20,244 nucleotides of DNA from Methanomassiliicoccaceae archaeon (GCA_016282555.1 JAEEKU010000107.1:1-20244); one strand, 5' to 3'. Positions 1 to 6,836 are shown, counted from the first letter of the stretch. Numbers and translations are program-made. Notes: generated by a model not told the origin, from the letters alone.

Positions 1-970
1 CTCCCAGAATGCATCCTTCCAGCTCCGGGTATATCACGTTCATCTGCATGTCGCGCTTCTGCATTCCGATTTTATCCTCTTCGAAATCCTGGTATTTCCC
101 CTGGACGTTCAGTCCGTAGACCACCGGAACATCCAGTTCCCTGCGGTAAAAGTTCCATTCGTCCAGATTTATGTCGTGCTCTCCTTTGTTAAGAGAGAGG
201 CGGGACGTGGAGACGAGGACATCGATCAGCTTTTTCCCGTTTTCAGTGAAATAATCTCTCAGAACGCCGTCGATCCCGTCCTCCAGATCTTTGGAGAATC
301 CTGATATGAATACCGGAATGACGTTCATCCCCTGCTTCTCTATCTCTTCGACGAGAGCGTCTATATGGGTAAGCATCTCGTAAATCCACAGATTGGATGA
401 GAATACAAGTCCCGCGGTGATTTTTCCCGGCTCCAGAGTGCGGAGATATTCTTCTTTTCCTATATCCCTGGGCATTCCTTTGTGATATATTCCGTGCTGG
501 CGGTGGACTATCGGCGGCTGCGGGCGGGTGCCGGTGAACCCCAGTTTGTTCAGGGCCCACCATATAACTCCCTTGTCGTTTTCGGGACAGATGCTGCGGG
601 AATACGAAAACAGTTCGCGGTATTCGTCGTCGGTTCCCCTGAATATATCCCTGGTGAGGATGTTGACCTCCGGGTTTCCGGAGAAAACCGCCGGGAATCC
701 TTTCGCTTCCCTGAGAATCTTCTCGTAACGGTCCCATCTGCGGAAGCGGTTGATGTCCCCCATGCAGCGGAGATAGATGAAATCCGCGGCTTCCGTACGG
801 CGGACCAGTTCGTGATACACCAGAACGTCGTCGTTGGCATCATCGCCGTATATGCCGTAGAAATCCACGGATATCCCCAGTTCTTTTCCGAGTTCCTCCG
901 CGACCCTCTTCAGCTGATCCGGTTCATTCTCGAAAATCGAGATGAAAACCATTCTGAATTCTTTGATCAT
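1..970 (-). CDS. cobN: CobN/BchH-type cobaltochelatase-like large subunit, N-terminal part (runs off the window)
   Basis: The minus-strand frame from the ATG at 970 stays open for 323 codons to the left edge, so the gene is partial (3' end missing). The translation starts MIKEFRMVFISIFENEPDQL and contains FRRWDRYEKIL, then RPQPPIVHRQHGIYHKGMPR (about residues 150-170), then a segment on setting Asp free among peers, IDALVEEIEKQGMNVIPVF, all typical of the CobN/magnesium-chelatase H family. These large subunits bind the tetrapyrrole and insert Co or Mg with ATPase partners; the full family length is about 1200 residues. Its ATG shares one base with the stop of the thiE/tenI-like gene (TAATG), so it is translated with the thi operon. 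Methanogens carry several CobN-like paralogues, and whether this one inserts cobalt cannot be told from the N-terminus. No ChlI/ChlD-type partner is visible here. Confidence 0.85.
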   Translation of the reverse strand, partial: MIKEFRMVFISIFENEPDQLKRVAEELGKELGISVDFYGIYGDDANDDVLVYHELVRRTEAADFIYLRCMGDINRFRRWDRYEKILREAKGFPAVFSGNPEVNILTRDIFRGTDDEYRELFSYSRSICPENDKGVIWWALNKLGFTGTRPQPPIVHRQHGIYHKGMPRDIGKEEYLRTLEPGKITAGLVFSSNLWIYEMLTHIDALVEEIEKQGMNVIPVFISGFSKDLEDGIDGVLRDYFTENGKKLIDVLVSTSRLSLNKGEHDINLDEWNFYRRELDVPVVYGLNVQGKYQDFEEDKIGMQKRDMQMNVIYPELEGCILG

Positions 971-1590
971 TAGTACTGGATCATATAACCTATATATCGA
1001 ATATTGTACCATCGTATTTTACGCAGAGATTCCGCCAGCGAGCGGGGATCCGGAGAGCGCATGAAACCGGACATCATGCATATGCCGCCTGCGCCGGCCT
1101 CTTTAACAGATCCTGCATTGGAGAGATCGATCCCGCCGATGGCATACACGGGGATATCGAGGCCGGAAAGTATTTTCAGCTCAGACAGTCCTTTGGCGGG
1201 CTTTCCGGGTTTGCACGAAGTTTCGAAGACGTTTCCGTAAACGATGAAATCCGCCCCCTTTTCCGCTGCCGAAATACCCTCCTCGTAAGAATGAACCGAA
1301 ACTCCGGTTCTGAATCTGCGGAGTTTTTCACGGTCGAAATCACCGTACGGGATCCAGACGGTCTTCGCGCCGAGTTTTTCCGCCGCATCCGCGAAAGTGT
1401 TCACGCAGAATTCCGTCCCGTATTTTTCGCATACGCGAAGGACTTTTTCCGCCAGACGGAGATACTCCCCCGGAGAGAGATCCTTTTCGCGGAGGACTAT
1501 CATATCAACTCCGGCGGAGGATATCATTTCCATCTGTTCTTCAAACGGACGGAGGGAGTTTTTTCTGTCGGTTACCGCGATAATCTTCAT
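970..1590 (-). CDS. tenI: ThiE/TenI-family protein, closest in motifs to the thiazole tautomerase TenI
   Basis: A 206-residue TIM-barrel-type protein of the ThiE/TenI superfamily. The start at 1590 (MKIIAVTDRK) was chosen because it matches the family N-terminus and overlaps the thiH stop as ATGA; a longer reading frame to 1767 lies inside thiH. Motifs seen: LREKDL at 33-38, SVHSYEE at 98-104, YGNVFETSCK at 118-127, AIGGI at 150-154 and a GAGGICMMSG phosphate loop at 166-175. The VFETxCK signature and the absence of the ThiE ND/HLGQ motifs point to TenI (which aromatises the ThiG product) rather than to thiamine-phosphate synthase. The catalytic His of Bacillus TenI (H122, in GHVFET) is replaced by N120. 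An alternative is a diverged ThiE. It is the fourth gene of the thi operon and is followed directly by the chelatase gene. Confidence 0.82.
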   Translation of the reverse strand: MKIIAVTDRKNSLRPFEEQMEMISSAGVDMIVLREKDLSPGEYLRLAEKVLRVCEKYGTEFCVNTFADAAEKLGAKTVWIPYGDFDREKLRRFRTGVSVHSYEEGISAAEKGADFIVYGNVFETSCKPGKPAKGLSELKILSGLDIPVYAIGGIDLSNAGSVKEAGAGGICMMSGFMRSPDPRSLAESLRKIRWYNIRYIGYMIQY

Positions 1591-2756
1591 CGGTCCGACC
1601 TGACGTAGTCGTTGAAAACCGGCTGAAGCCCCAGTTTCACGAGGGCTTCCCTCACCTCTTCCACGCTTCTCGTGTCGGACAGCTCGAACTGCCCGTCCCC
1701 TTTGTCCGCGACGTCGCTGTGCCCTCCGATTTCCACCGAGGAGCCGGCGGAGATCTTGGTGGCGCATATGTTCACGATCCCGTCTCTGAAAACCGGGGAC
1801 TCGCGGGTGGAGATGGTTTCCGAAGCGAAGGGCATGAACAGCCTGTACGCCATCGCGGTCTGCAGAAGATCCCTCTCCGATACTTTCACGTCGTCCTCCT
1901 TATGGCCGGAAAACGGGCGGAGCCTCGGGAGGGAAAACGCGATCTCCGCGTGAGGGTATTTTCTCTGGATAAAGTAAGCGTGCATCCCGCAGCAGAAAGC
2001 GTCTTTGCGCCAGTCGTCCCTGAGTCCGAGAAGAGCCGCGAATCCCGCTCCGCGCATTCCTCCCATCAGGGCGCGCTCCTGGGCGTTGAATCTGTACGAC
2101 ATCACTCTCTTCGGGCCGCCGGGGTGATATCTGGCGTAAGTTTCCGGATCATAAGTTTCCTGAAAAACCGTAACGTAATCGGCGCCGCAGCGGTGAAGGT
2201 ATCCGTAATCATCGGAGTTCAGGGGGTAAACCTCTATTCCGATGCTGGAAAAGTATTTTGCCGCCTTGGATACGCACATCCCGATGTACTCCAGATCGGA
2301 ATATTTTCTCGATTCGCCCGTAAGCAGAAGAATGTCGGTAAGCCCGGTGGCCGCGATGCTCTCCATCTCTTTTTCGATCTCTTCCGGAGTGAGACGTGCG
2401 CGCGCGATGCTGTTTTTGCAGCTGAATCCGCAGTATCTGCACTGGTTCTCGCAGTAGTTGGAGGTGTAAAGCGGGGTGAACATCCCGACGGAGTTTCCGA
2501 AATGATCCCGGGTGACCTTTCTCGCTCTTTCCGCGATATCCTCCAGAAGCGGGGGGGCCGCCGGCGAGAGAAGCGCGGCGAAATCTTCAGGGCCCGGCCT
2601 CTCTGCGGAAATCGCCCTTCTTACATCGTTCTCGCAGTAAGAGCCGGGATCGAATTCCTTTCCGGCTTCCATGACTTTGTCCAGTATGTCCGTTCCGATG
2701 TCTTCCATGTACGGATACATATCGCAGGCGTCGCACCAGGCTCCGGACATTTTCAT
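1587..2756 (-). CDS. thiH: ThiH, radical SAM 2-iminoacetate (tyrosine lyase) synthase
   Basis: A 389-residue protein. It cleaves tyrosine with a SAM radical to give dehydroglycine (2-iminoacetate) and p-cresol; dehydroglycine is the C2-N unit used by ThiG. The region LLSPAAPPLLEDIAERARK (about 62-80) followed by PLYTSNYCENQCRYCGFSC carries the radical SAM cysteines C102-x3-C106-x2-C109. TGES occurs at about 145 and a C-terminal MSAGSSVEIGG-like segment (here KISAGSSVEIGG) resembles other ThiH proteins. The start at 2756 overlaps the thiG stop (ATGA) and the end overlaps the tenI-like start, so translation is coupled. The N-terminus is slightly Cys-rich (C8, C11, C41) compared with E. coli ThiH. 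ThiH is oxygen-sensitive, consistent with a strict anaerobe. Confidence 0.96.
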   Translation of the reverse strand: MKMSGAWCDACDMYPYMEDIGTDILDKVMEAGKEFDPGSYCENDVRRAISAERPGPEDFAALLSPAAPPLLEDIAERARKVTRDHFGNSVGMFTPLYTSNYCENQCRYCGFSCKNSIARARLTPEEIEKEMESIAATGLTDILLLTGESRKYSDLEYIGMCVSKAAKYFSSIGIEVYPLNSDDYGYLHRCGADYVTVFQETYDPETYARYHPGGPKRVMSYRFNAQERALMGGMRGAGFAALLGLRDDWRKDAFCCGMHAYFIQRKYPHAEIAFSLPRLRPFSGHKEDDVKVSERDLLQTAMAYRLFMPFASETISTRESPVFRDGIVNICATKISAGSSVEIGGHSDVADKGDGQFELSDTRSVEEVREALVKLGLQPVFNDYVRSDR

Positions 2757-3520
2757 TCTCCGAGGAATCCGGTCAGAGGAGAGGAAGCCTCCCCGCGGCC
2801 GCTGAGCACTCTTCCAAGTCCCGCCAGGTAAGCGGTTCTTCCGGCTTCTATAGCCATTCTGAAAGCGGAAGCCATCGCTCCGACGTCGGAGGCCGTCGCG
2901 ACAGCGGTGTTAGCCATTACCGCCGCGCATCCCATCTCCATGGCTTCGCAGGCCTGGGATGGGCGGCCTATCCCCGCATCCACGATCACCGGAAGATCCG
3001 TCTCCCCGATTATCATGGATATGAAATCCTTGGTGAGCAGCCCTCTGTTGCTTCCGATGGGCGCGGCCAGAGGCATGATCGCCGCCGCTCCCGCCTTCTC
3101 CATTTTTCTGGCGGCGGTGAGATCCGGCATCATGTAGGGAAGAGCGGTGAATCCGTCATCGGCCAGAAGTCCGATTGCTTTGATCGTCTCCTCGTTGTCC
3201 GGCAGGAGATATCTCGTATCCCTGACTATTTCGATTTTTATCATATCTCCGCATCCGAGTTCTCTGGCGAGACGCGCTATCGTCAGAGCCTCTTCTGCGT
3301 TTCTGGCCCCGGACGTGTTGGGAAGAAGGGTGATGCCCTCCGGCATATAGTCGAGGATATTCTCTCTGCCGCCCTTGTTCACGCGGCGGACGGCGAGAGT
3401 CGCTATTTCGACTCCTCCGTTTCTGATGACTTTCTCGGTCATTTCCAGTGAGAATTTCCCGGAACCCAGTATGAAACGAGATTTGAAGCGCTTATTGCCG
3501 ATAATAAGATCGTCAGACAT
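2753..3520 (-). CDS. thiG: ThiG, thiazole synthase
   Basis: A 255-residue TIM-barrel enzyme that condenses deoxyxylulose 5-phosphate, dehydroglycine and ThiS-thiocarboxylate sulfur into the thiazole phosphate. Diagnostic segments are FILGSGKF (16-23), LPNTSGARNAEEA (66-78), DMIKIEIVRD with the Schiff-base Lys K95, PLAAPIGSNRGL, VIVDAGIGRPSQA and a MGCAAVMANTAVATA stretch. Length and order fit the family. The start at 3520 is supported by an AAAGGAG ribosome site about 12 bases upstream in the 30-base gap after thiS. The C-terminus overlaps thiH by 4 bases. The protein is of bacterial type; many archaea instead use a Thi4-type thiazole synthase. Confidence 0.97.
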   Translation of the reverse strand: MSDDLIIGNKRFKSRFILGSGKFSLEMTEKVIRNGGVEIATLAVRRVNKGGRENILDYMPEGITLLPNTSGARNAEEALTIARLARELGCGDMIKIEIVRDTRYLLPDNEETIKAIGLLADDGFTALPYMMPDLTAARKMEKAGAAAIMPLAAPIGSNRGLLTKDFISMIIGETDLPVIVDAGIGRPSQACEAMEMGCAAVMANTAVATASDVGAMASAFRMAIEAGRTAYLAGLGRVLSGRGEASSPLTGFLGE

Positions 3521-3550
3521 CGAAACCGTTCTCCTTTGTTGTTAAAGCGA

Positions 3551-3745
3551 TTATCCTCCGCCTACGAAACCGACGATTTCCACGGTATCCTCGTCGGAGA
3601 CCGATGCCGAATCGTAACCGGCGCGGGGGATGACCGTTCCGTTGACCAGAACGGCGGTTCTTCTGAAGTCATAGTTCTCCTGTTTCAGGAGATCGGAAAC
3701 AGAAATCCTGAAATTTATTTTCCTTTCTTCGCCGTTGAGTATCAT
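3551..3745 (-). CDS. thiS: ThiS, sulfur carrier protein
   Basis: A 64-residue ubiquitin-fold protein starting MILNGEERKINFRISVSDLL, with the central AVLVNGTVIPR motif (about 31-41) and the required C-terminal Gly-Gly (FVGGG at 60-64). The C-terminal glycine is adenylated and thiocarboxylated to deliver sulfur to ThiG. It is the first gene of the thi operon, 30 bases before thiG. A GGAG lies about 12 bases ahead of the start. The adenylating partner ThiF is not in the window, so a ThiF/MoeB-type enzyme would have to be encoded elsewhere. The tRNA-Gly gene ends only 48 bases upstream on the same strand. Confidence 0.95.
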   Translation of the reverse strand: MILNGEERKINFRISVSDLLKQENYDFRRTAVLVNGTVIPRAGYDSASVSDEDTVEIVGFVGGG

Positions 3746-3793
3746 TCCGACCGCTCCGATCTTTACGCAGACAGCTGATATGGAAAAAATGAG

Positions 3794-3866
3794 TGCAACC
3801 GCCGGGATTCGAACCCGGGCAATGAGCTTGGAAGGCTCAGATCCTAACCAGCTAGATCACAGTTGC
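3794..3866 (-). tRNA. tRNA-Gly (anticodon UCC)
   Basis: A complete 73-nt cloverleaf. The acceptor GCAACTG pairs with CGGTTGC with one T-G wobble. The D arm contains AGCTGGTTAGG, the anticodon stem TGAGC/GCTCA encloses loop CTTCCAA (anticodon TCC, Gly), and the T arm is CCGGG-TTCGAAT-CCCGG. The discriminator is A73. No 3' CCA is encoded (next bases are CTC), as usual in archaea. A run of six T lies about 5 bases after the 3' end (minus strand, about 3784-3789) and could end transcription before thiS. No intron. Confidence 0.97.
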
Positions 3867-3889
3867 CTAAGGTCTGCAACCATGGAATA

Positions 3890-3899
3890 ATATTTAAAG
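3890..3899 (-). promoter_or_regulatory. TATA box (box A) for tRNA-Gly
   Basis: On the minus strand CTTTAAATAT is centred about 28 bases upstream of the tRNA-Gly 5' end at 3866. This is the distance expected for archaeal TBP/TFB promoters. Direct sequence evidence; strength not known. Confidence 0.7.
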
Positions 3900-3965
3900 A
3901 TATCGGATTACCGCAAGGCGTCAGGGTTGCGCGTCCGCGGTTTCTCCGGGAAGCCTTTACAGAAA

Positions 3966-3977
3966 TTTTTATAAATA
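3966..3977 (+). promoter_or_regulatory. TATA box (box A) for tRNA-Ala
   Basis: TTTTTATAAATA is centred about 29 bases upstream of the first base of tRNA-Ala at 4001, a near-consensus archaeal box A. Together with the tRNA-Gly box it forms a divergent tRNA promoter region of about 135 bases. Confidence 0.8.
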
Positions 3978-4000
3978 ATGAATATATGAGGAGTTTTGCT

Positions 4001-4073
4001 GGGCAGGTAGATCAGTTGGAAGATCGTTACCTTGGCATGGTAGAGGCCGCGAGTTCGAATCTCGCCCTGTCCA
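4001..4073 (+). tRNA. tRNA-Ala (anticodon GGC)
   Basis: A complete 73-nt cloverleaf. The acceptor GGGCAGG pairs with CCTGTCC, including the G3-U70 wobble that is the identity element for alanyl-tRNA synthetase. The D stem is GATC/GATC. The anticodon loop TTGGCAT gives anticodon GGC, with stem TTACC/GGTAG, and the T arm is GCGAG-TTCGAAT-CTCGC. The discriminator is A73. No CCA is encoded. A pyrimidine run CTTTCTT follows. No intron. Confidence 0.97.
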
Positions 4074-4081
4074 CTTTCTTC

Positions 4082-4375
4082 TATAACCGGACATTCTACG
4101 ATGCGGGCCTTACTTCTTCTTTCCGTGTCCCTCTTTACATCCCGTGTGTCTTGTAAGTTTCATCGAGTCTACTGCGGCTGCATAACCGGCAGTCCCGGCC
4201 GCGGAGCGGTATGGGTGAGAAATTCGATGAATGGCTATTAACGTCCGGAAACTGGTTTAGGAGGAACACCCCTCTCCACTCATTTGCACAGGTTCCCGGC
4301 GTGACGGGGGAGAAGGCTACCCGTTTCTCCCATTCTCAGGCGCAGGGCAGGACATGAGATGCGAGCCCGCCCCTT
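4082..4375 (+). ncRNA. candidate structured RNA in a 318-base gene-free gap (family not recognised)
   Basis: Between tRNA-Ala (ends 4073) and the dsbA-like stop (4392) no convincing coding frame is seen. On the plus strand there are at least three local inverted repeats: 4174-4181 with 4189-4202 (GCGGC..GCCGC plus TGC..GCA), 4245-4254 with 4289-4299 (CCGG..CCGG and CTG..CAG), and 4308-4314 with 4325-4331 (GGGAGAA..TTCTCCC, seven perfect pairs). GCGGGC at 4103-4108 can pair with GCCCGC at 4365-4370, closing a unit of about 268 nt. TATAA at 4082-4086 lies about 20 bases before that helix, slightly short for a promoter, and a short CCCCTTT follows it. Length would suit RNase P or SRP RNA, but the conserved cores of both are missing. 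The strand is a guess from the TATA. Confidence 0.4.
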
Positions 4376-4391
4376 TAGATACGCAGCCGAG

Positions 4392-5096
4392 TCATTTTCC
4401 GGGCAGAACGCATCCGTCCGGGCCGCAGGATGAGCCTTCCGGCGCTTTCGCGAATTCGCCGGATTCTTTCAGTTCCTGTCTCAGAAGTTCGGCGAAATCC
4501 TGCTCTGAAAGCGCTCCGGGAACTCCGTAGCGTCCGATTATGTAGAACGGGACCGCATATATCCCGCAGGAATCGGCTTCGAGTTCGTCGTTCATGACTT
4601 CTCTGGCGTATTTATCAGATGAGAGGACTTCATCAACTTCTTCGCAGTCGAATCCGCATTCGGCCGCGAGGCGTCTGAGGACGCTGTGATCTGCGATAAG
4701 TTCGCAGTCGCCGAAGAACGCTTCGAACAGTTTTTCGTTCATCTTTTCTCCGCTTTCTTTTCCGTGGGAGAATGCCATCTTCGATAAGCGGTGGGCGTCG
4801 AACGTGTTGCAGCTCTGGACATCGGCGTATCTGAACCTGAGGCCTTCCGCCTGTCCCTCTGCCGATATTCTGTCGACTTTTTCCCGGGCTTCCTCGAGCG
4901 ACATCCCGTAATGCTTTGCCATTCCTGCGACCATGGAGTTGCGGGGTTTAGGGCCTGCCTGCGGCGTGAGCTGGAACGATTTCATTTCCATCTCGACGGA
5001 ATCTTCGGCGCCGACGGATTCTATAGCCTTTCTGAGGCGGGTGTCGCCGATGTAGCAGTACGGGCATGAGAAATCTGTCCAGTACGTGATCTTCAT
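4392..5096 (-). CDS. FrnE-like DsbA-family thiol oxidoreductase
   Basis: A 234-residue thioredoxin-fold protein with a DsbA-type helical insert. The redox motif C11-P-Y-C14 directly follows the first strand (MKITYWTDFSCPYC), as in FrnE/2-hydroxychromene isomerase-like DsbA proteins. The cis-proline region is GIYAVPFYII near residue 180 and is followed by GVPGALSEQDF, the usual GAxS motif. There is no signal peptide, so it acts in the cytoplasm, probably in disulfide exchange or isomerisation. The C-terminus adds a second cysteine pair, C224-x4-C229, near the end (SSCGPDGCVLPGK). Start at 5096 has a CGGAG just upstream; an AT-rich TATA-like stretch lies at about 5112-5130. It is divergent from the next gene. 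Partner proteins are not visible. Confidence 0.9.
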   Translation of the reverse strand: MKITYWTDFSCPYCYIGDTRLRKAIESVGAEDSVEMEMKSFQLTPQAGPKPRNSMVAGMAKHYGMSLEEAREKVDRISAEGQAEGLRFRYADVQSCNTFDAHRLSKMAFSHGKESGEKMNEKLFEAFFGDCELIADHSVLRRLAAECGFDCEEVDEVLSSDKYAREVMNDELEADSCGIYAVPFYIIGRYGVPGALSEQDFAELLRQELKESGEFAKAPEGSSCGPDGCVLPGK

Positions 5097-5272
5097 GCTC
5101 CGGGAAAGGTGTTTTTATTTCATATTTGTGGGGTGAGGTTTCCGAAGAGGCGTTTCGCAATTCTTTATCGAATATGCGTTCAAACTCTTGCCGGATCATC
5201 ACAGGCAAGCATCAGCACGGCGGATCTGTCGGAGAGCGGATAACGGTTATAGTCCGGATATGATTTCAGAGC

Positions 5273-6793
5273 ATGAACCACAAGGTGAAGGTCACGGTAA
5301 TCGATAAGAAGCTTTATCCGGAACTTCAGGAAAAGTACTGCTCCGATCCGAAGTCCGGACCGTGCCCCTGCTACAACGTCGGCGACGAATTCATTTTCGA
5401 AAGGGACGGCAAAACGGATCATTTCTGGCACGGCGGCCTGAATACCCTTGTGAAAACCGATGCCGATCCTTCCCGTGTCGCCGGAGGCCCTGATATGCCT
5501 CATTGTTCGGAAGCGTGGGACGCGATATCCCGTTACATATACGCCGGACTCCAGGGCGGTTCGATAATGAAAGGATGGATGAAAGAGGAAAACGTTATGA
5601 TCGCATGCTGCTCCGACGGAACCAGGCCGGTCATCTTTAAAATCGAAAGGATGGACGAAGAGGAAACGGGAGACGTAAAAACCGGAGAGCATTCCCCGGC
5701 TGCGGAAACGAAGCCGCCAGTCTCCCCGGCATCCGGCAAAGAGAATATCGCCGCGAAGGCGCCTGACCGGTCCCCCGCGCCCGCATCTTCCGACGGTCTT
5801 CCGGAGCTGTTCGAGTCGCCCCAGCCGTGGGATCCGGAGACGGACGGCGAGTTCGTCCCCTCGCTGGATTTCGGAAGGTACTGGCGCTTCAATTACTCTT
5901 TTCTCACTCCCGAGGAGCGCAAGGCCTACGAAGCCATGGAAACGGCCGTGCGCAGGGGATTTTCCAGCGTGAAAGTGGATCTTCCCGCCGACACTCCCCG
6001 CCTTATGAGGATCGCCAAATCGCTCATAGAGGACAACTGGTCCCTTTTCTATATCGATACAGGGATAACCGTCTCGGAGGAGCCCGGAAGGGTGGACGTC
6101 TGTTTCCATTACAACCGTTTCAAAAACGACAGGGAAGTTTATCTGAAGCAGATGAAGGAAGTAGCCAGAAACCTTTTCGAAACGAGAGTCAGGAACTGCA
6201 CGACACGTTACGAGGCGGAAACGGCCATACACGATTTCCTCACCGGAAGCGTGACTTATGACAAATCCGACGGAGAATTATGCTACAGCCCGATCGGCCC
6301 CCTTCTTTTCCATAAAGGAGTATGCGAGGGGATCTCCGAAGCGTTCTGCTTCCTGGCGAATTCCTGCGGACTGAAAGCGTCCATGACCTCCGGGAAGATC
6401 AAAGGCGCCAACCACCGCTGGAATATTATCGAACTGGATAACGAGAGGTATCATCTGGACGTCACCTCGGATCTTTCCGGGCTGCATGCCTATTTCAACT
6501 GCAGCGACGAAACCATAAGCAAAACCCATGTCCTGGGTAAGAAAACGGGCTGCGGGAGCGACAGGCTCAACTATTACGTTCTGAACGGCTGCAGGTTCAG
6601 AACCGCGTACGACGCCAAAAATTATATCCAGACGCAGGCCGCGAAAGGCAGGGGAACCTCTTTCGAATTCTGTCTGGAAAACGCGGTCATGCCTCAGGAG
6701 GTCATACGCATGGCGAGAAACGGCGCCGGCGCCTCGCCTTCCGTCAGCGTAACCAACATAGATTACAGGTATTACAGGGTAATAATCAAGTGA
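5273..6793 (+). CDS. two-domain protein: TIGR04076 domain fused to a transglutaminase-like domain
   Basis: A 506-residue protein with no signal peptide. Residues 1-127 match the TIGR04076 family pattern: MNHKVKVTVIDKKLYPELQ, GPCPCYNVGDEFIFE at 29-43, and the ending CCSDGTRPVIFKIER. A Pro/Ala/Ser-rich linker covers about 128-190. The C-terminal half contains a transglutaminase/protease-like core with C351 in KGVCEGISEAFCFLANSCG, H381 in GANHRWN and D396 in YHLDVT, a complete Cys-His-Asp triad. It could act as a peptidase or amidase; the substrate is unknown. No clear SD site precedes the ATG; TTATAG at about 5248-5253 is placed for a leaderless transcript. A longer minus-strand frame across 5180-6232 is a shadow. 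The gene is followed by a hairpin terminator. Confidence 0.85.
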   Translation: MNHKVKVTVIDKKLYPELQEKYCSDPKSGPCPCYNVGDEFIFERDGKTDHFWHGGLNTLVKTDADPSRVAGGPDMPHCSEAWDAISRYIYAGLQGGSIMKGWMKEENVMIACCSDGTRPVIFKIERMDEEETGDVKTGEHSPAAETKPPVSPASGKENIAAKAPDRSPAPASSDGLPELFESPQPWDPETDGEFVPSLDFGRYWRFNYSFLTPEERKAYEAMETAVRRGFSSVKVDLPADTPRLMRIAKSLIEDNWSLFYIDTGITVSEEPGRVDVCFHYNRFKNDREVYLKQMKEVARNLFETRVRNCTTRYEAETAIHDFLTGSVTYDKSDGELCYSPIGPLLFHKGVCEGISEAFCFLANSCGLKASMTSGKIKGANHRWNIIELDNERYHLDVTSDLSGLHAYFNCSDETISKTHVLGKKTGCGSDRLNYYVLNGCRFRTAYDAKNYIQTQAAKGRGTSFEFCLENAVMPQEVIRMARNGAGASPSVSVTNIDYRYYRVIIK

Positions 6794-6804
6794 AAAGGGT
6801 AAAT

Positions 6805-6836
6805 GACGGGAGCGATCCCGTCTTATTTCATTTTTT
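6805..6836 (+). terminator. hairpin plus T-rich terminator after the transglutaminase-like gene
   Basis: GACGGG (6805-6810) and CCCGTC (6817-6822) form a perfect 6-bp stem with a 6-base loop, followed by TTATTTCATTTTTT. It sits 12 bases after the stop at 6793. The T tract overlaps the 3' end of the convergent gene. Confidence 0.7.

Noticed and set aside
970..1767. The longer reading frame for the tenI-like protein, starting at 1767
   Set aside because: The first 59 residues lie inside thiH, are Arg-rich and do not match the family. The ATG at 1590 gives the correct N-terminus.
1719..2831. A 370-codon plus-strand frame opposite thiH
   Set aside because: ThiH on the other strand has intact radical SAM motifs; this frame has no domain and no start signal.
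3746..3793. A TPP riboswitch controlling the thi operon
   Set aside because: Only 48 bases separate tRNA-Gly from thiS, and no CTGAGA or other thi-box motifs are present.
4290..4375. A cobalamin riboswitch (B12 box) in the gap before the dsbA-like gene
   Set aside because: GGCAGGACATGAGAT only loosely resembles a B12 box, and no adjacent corrinoid gene is placed to be controlled by it.
4074..4391. Archaeal RNase P RNA or SRP RNA as the identity of the structured gap
   Set aside because: The conserved GGAGGAAAGTCC/ACAGAA cores of RNase P and the GGTCCGGAAGGAAGCAGC-like SRP core were not found on either strand. Only size and closed ends fit.
5180..6232. A 350-codon minus-strand frame opposite the transglutaminase-like gene
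   Set aside because: No family features, and the plus-strand gene has clear motifs, an intact triad and a terminator.
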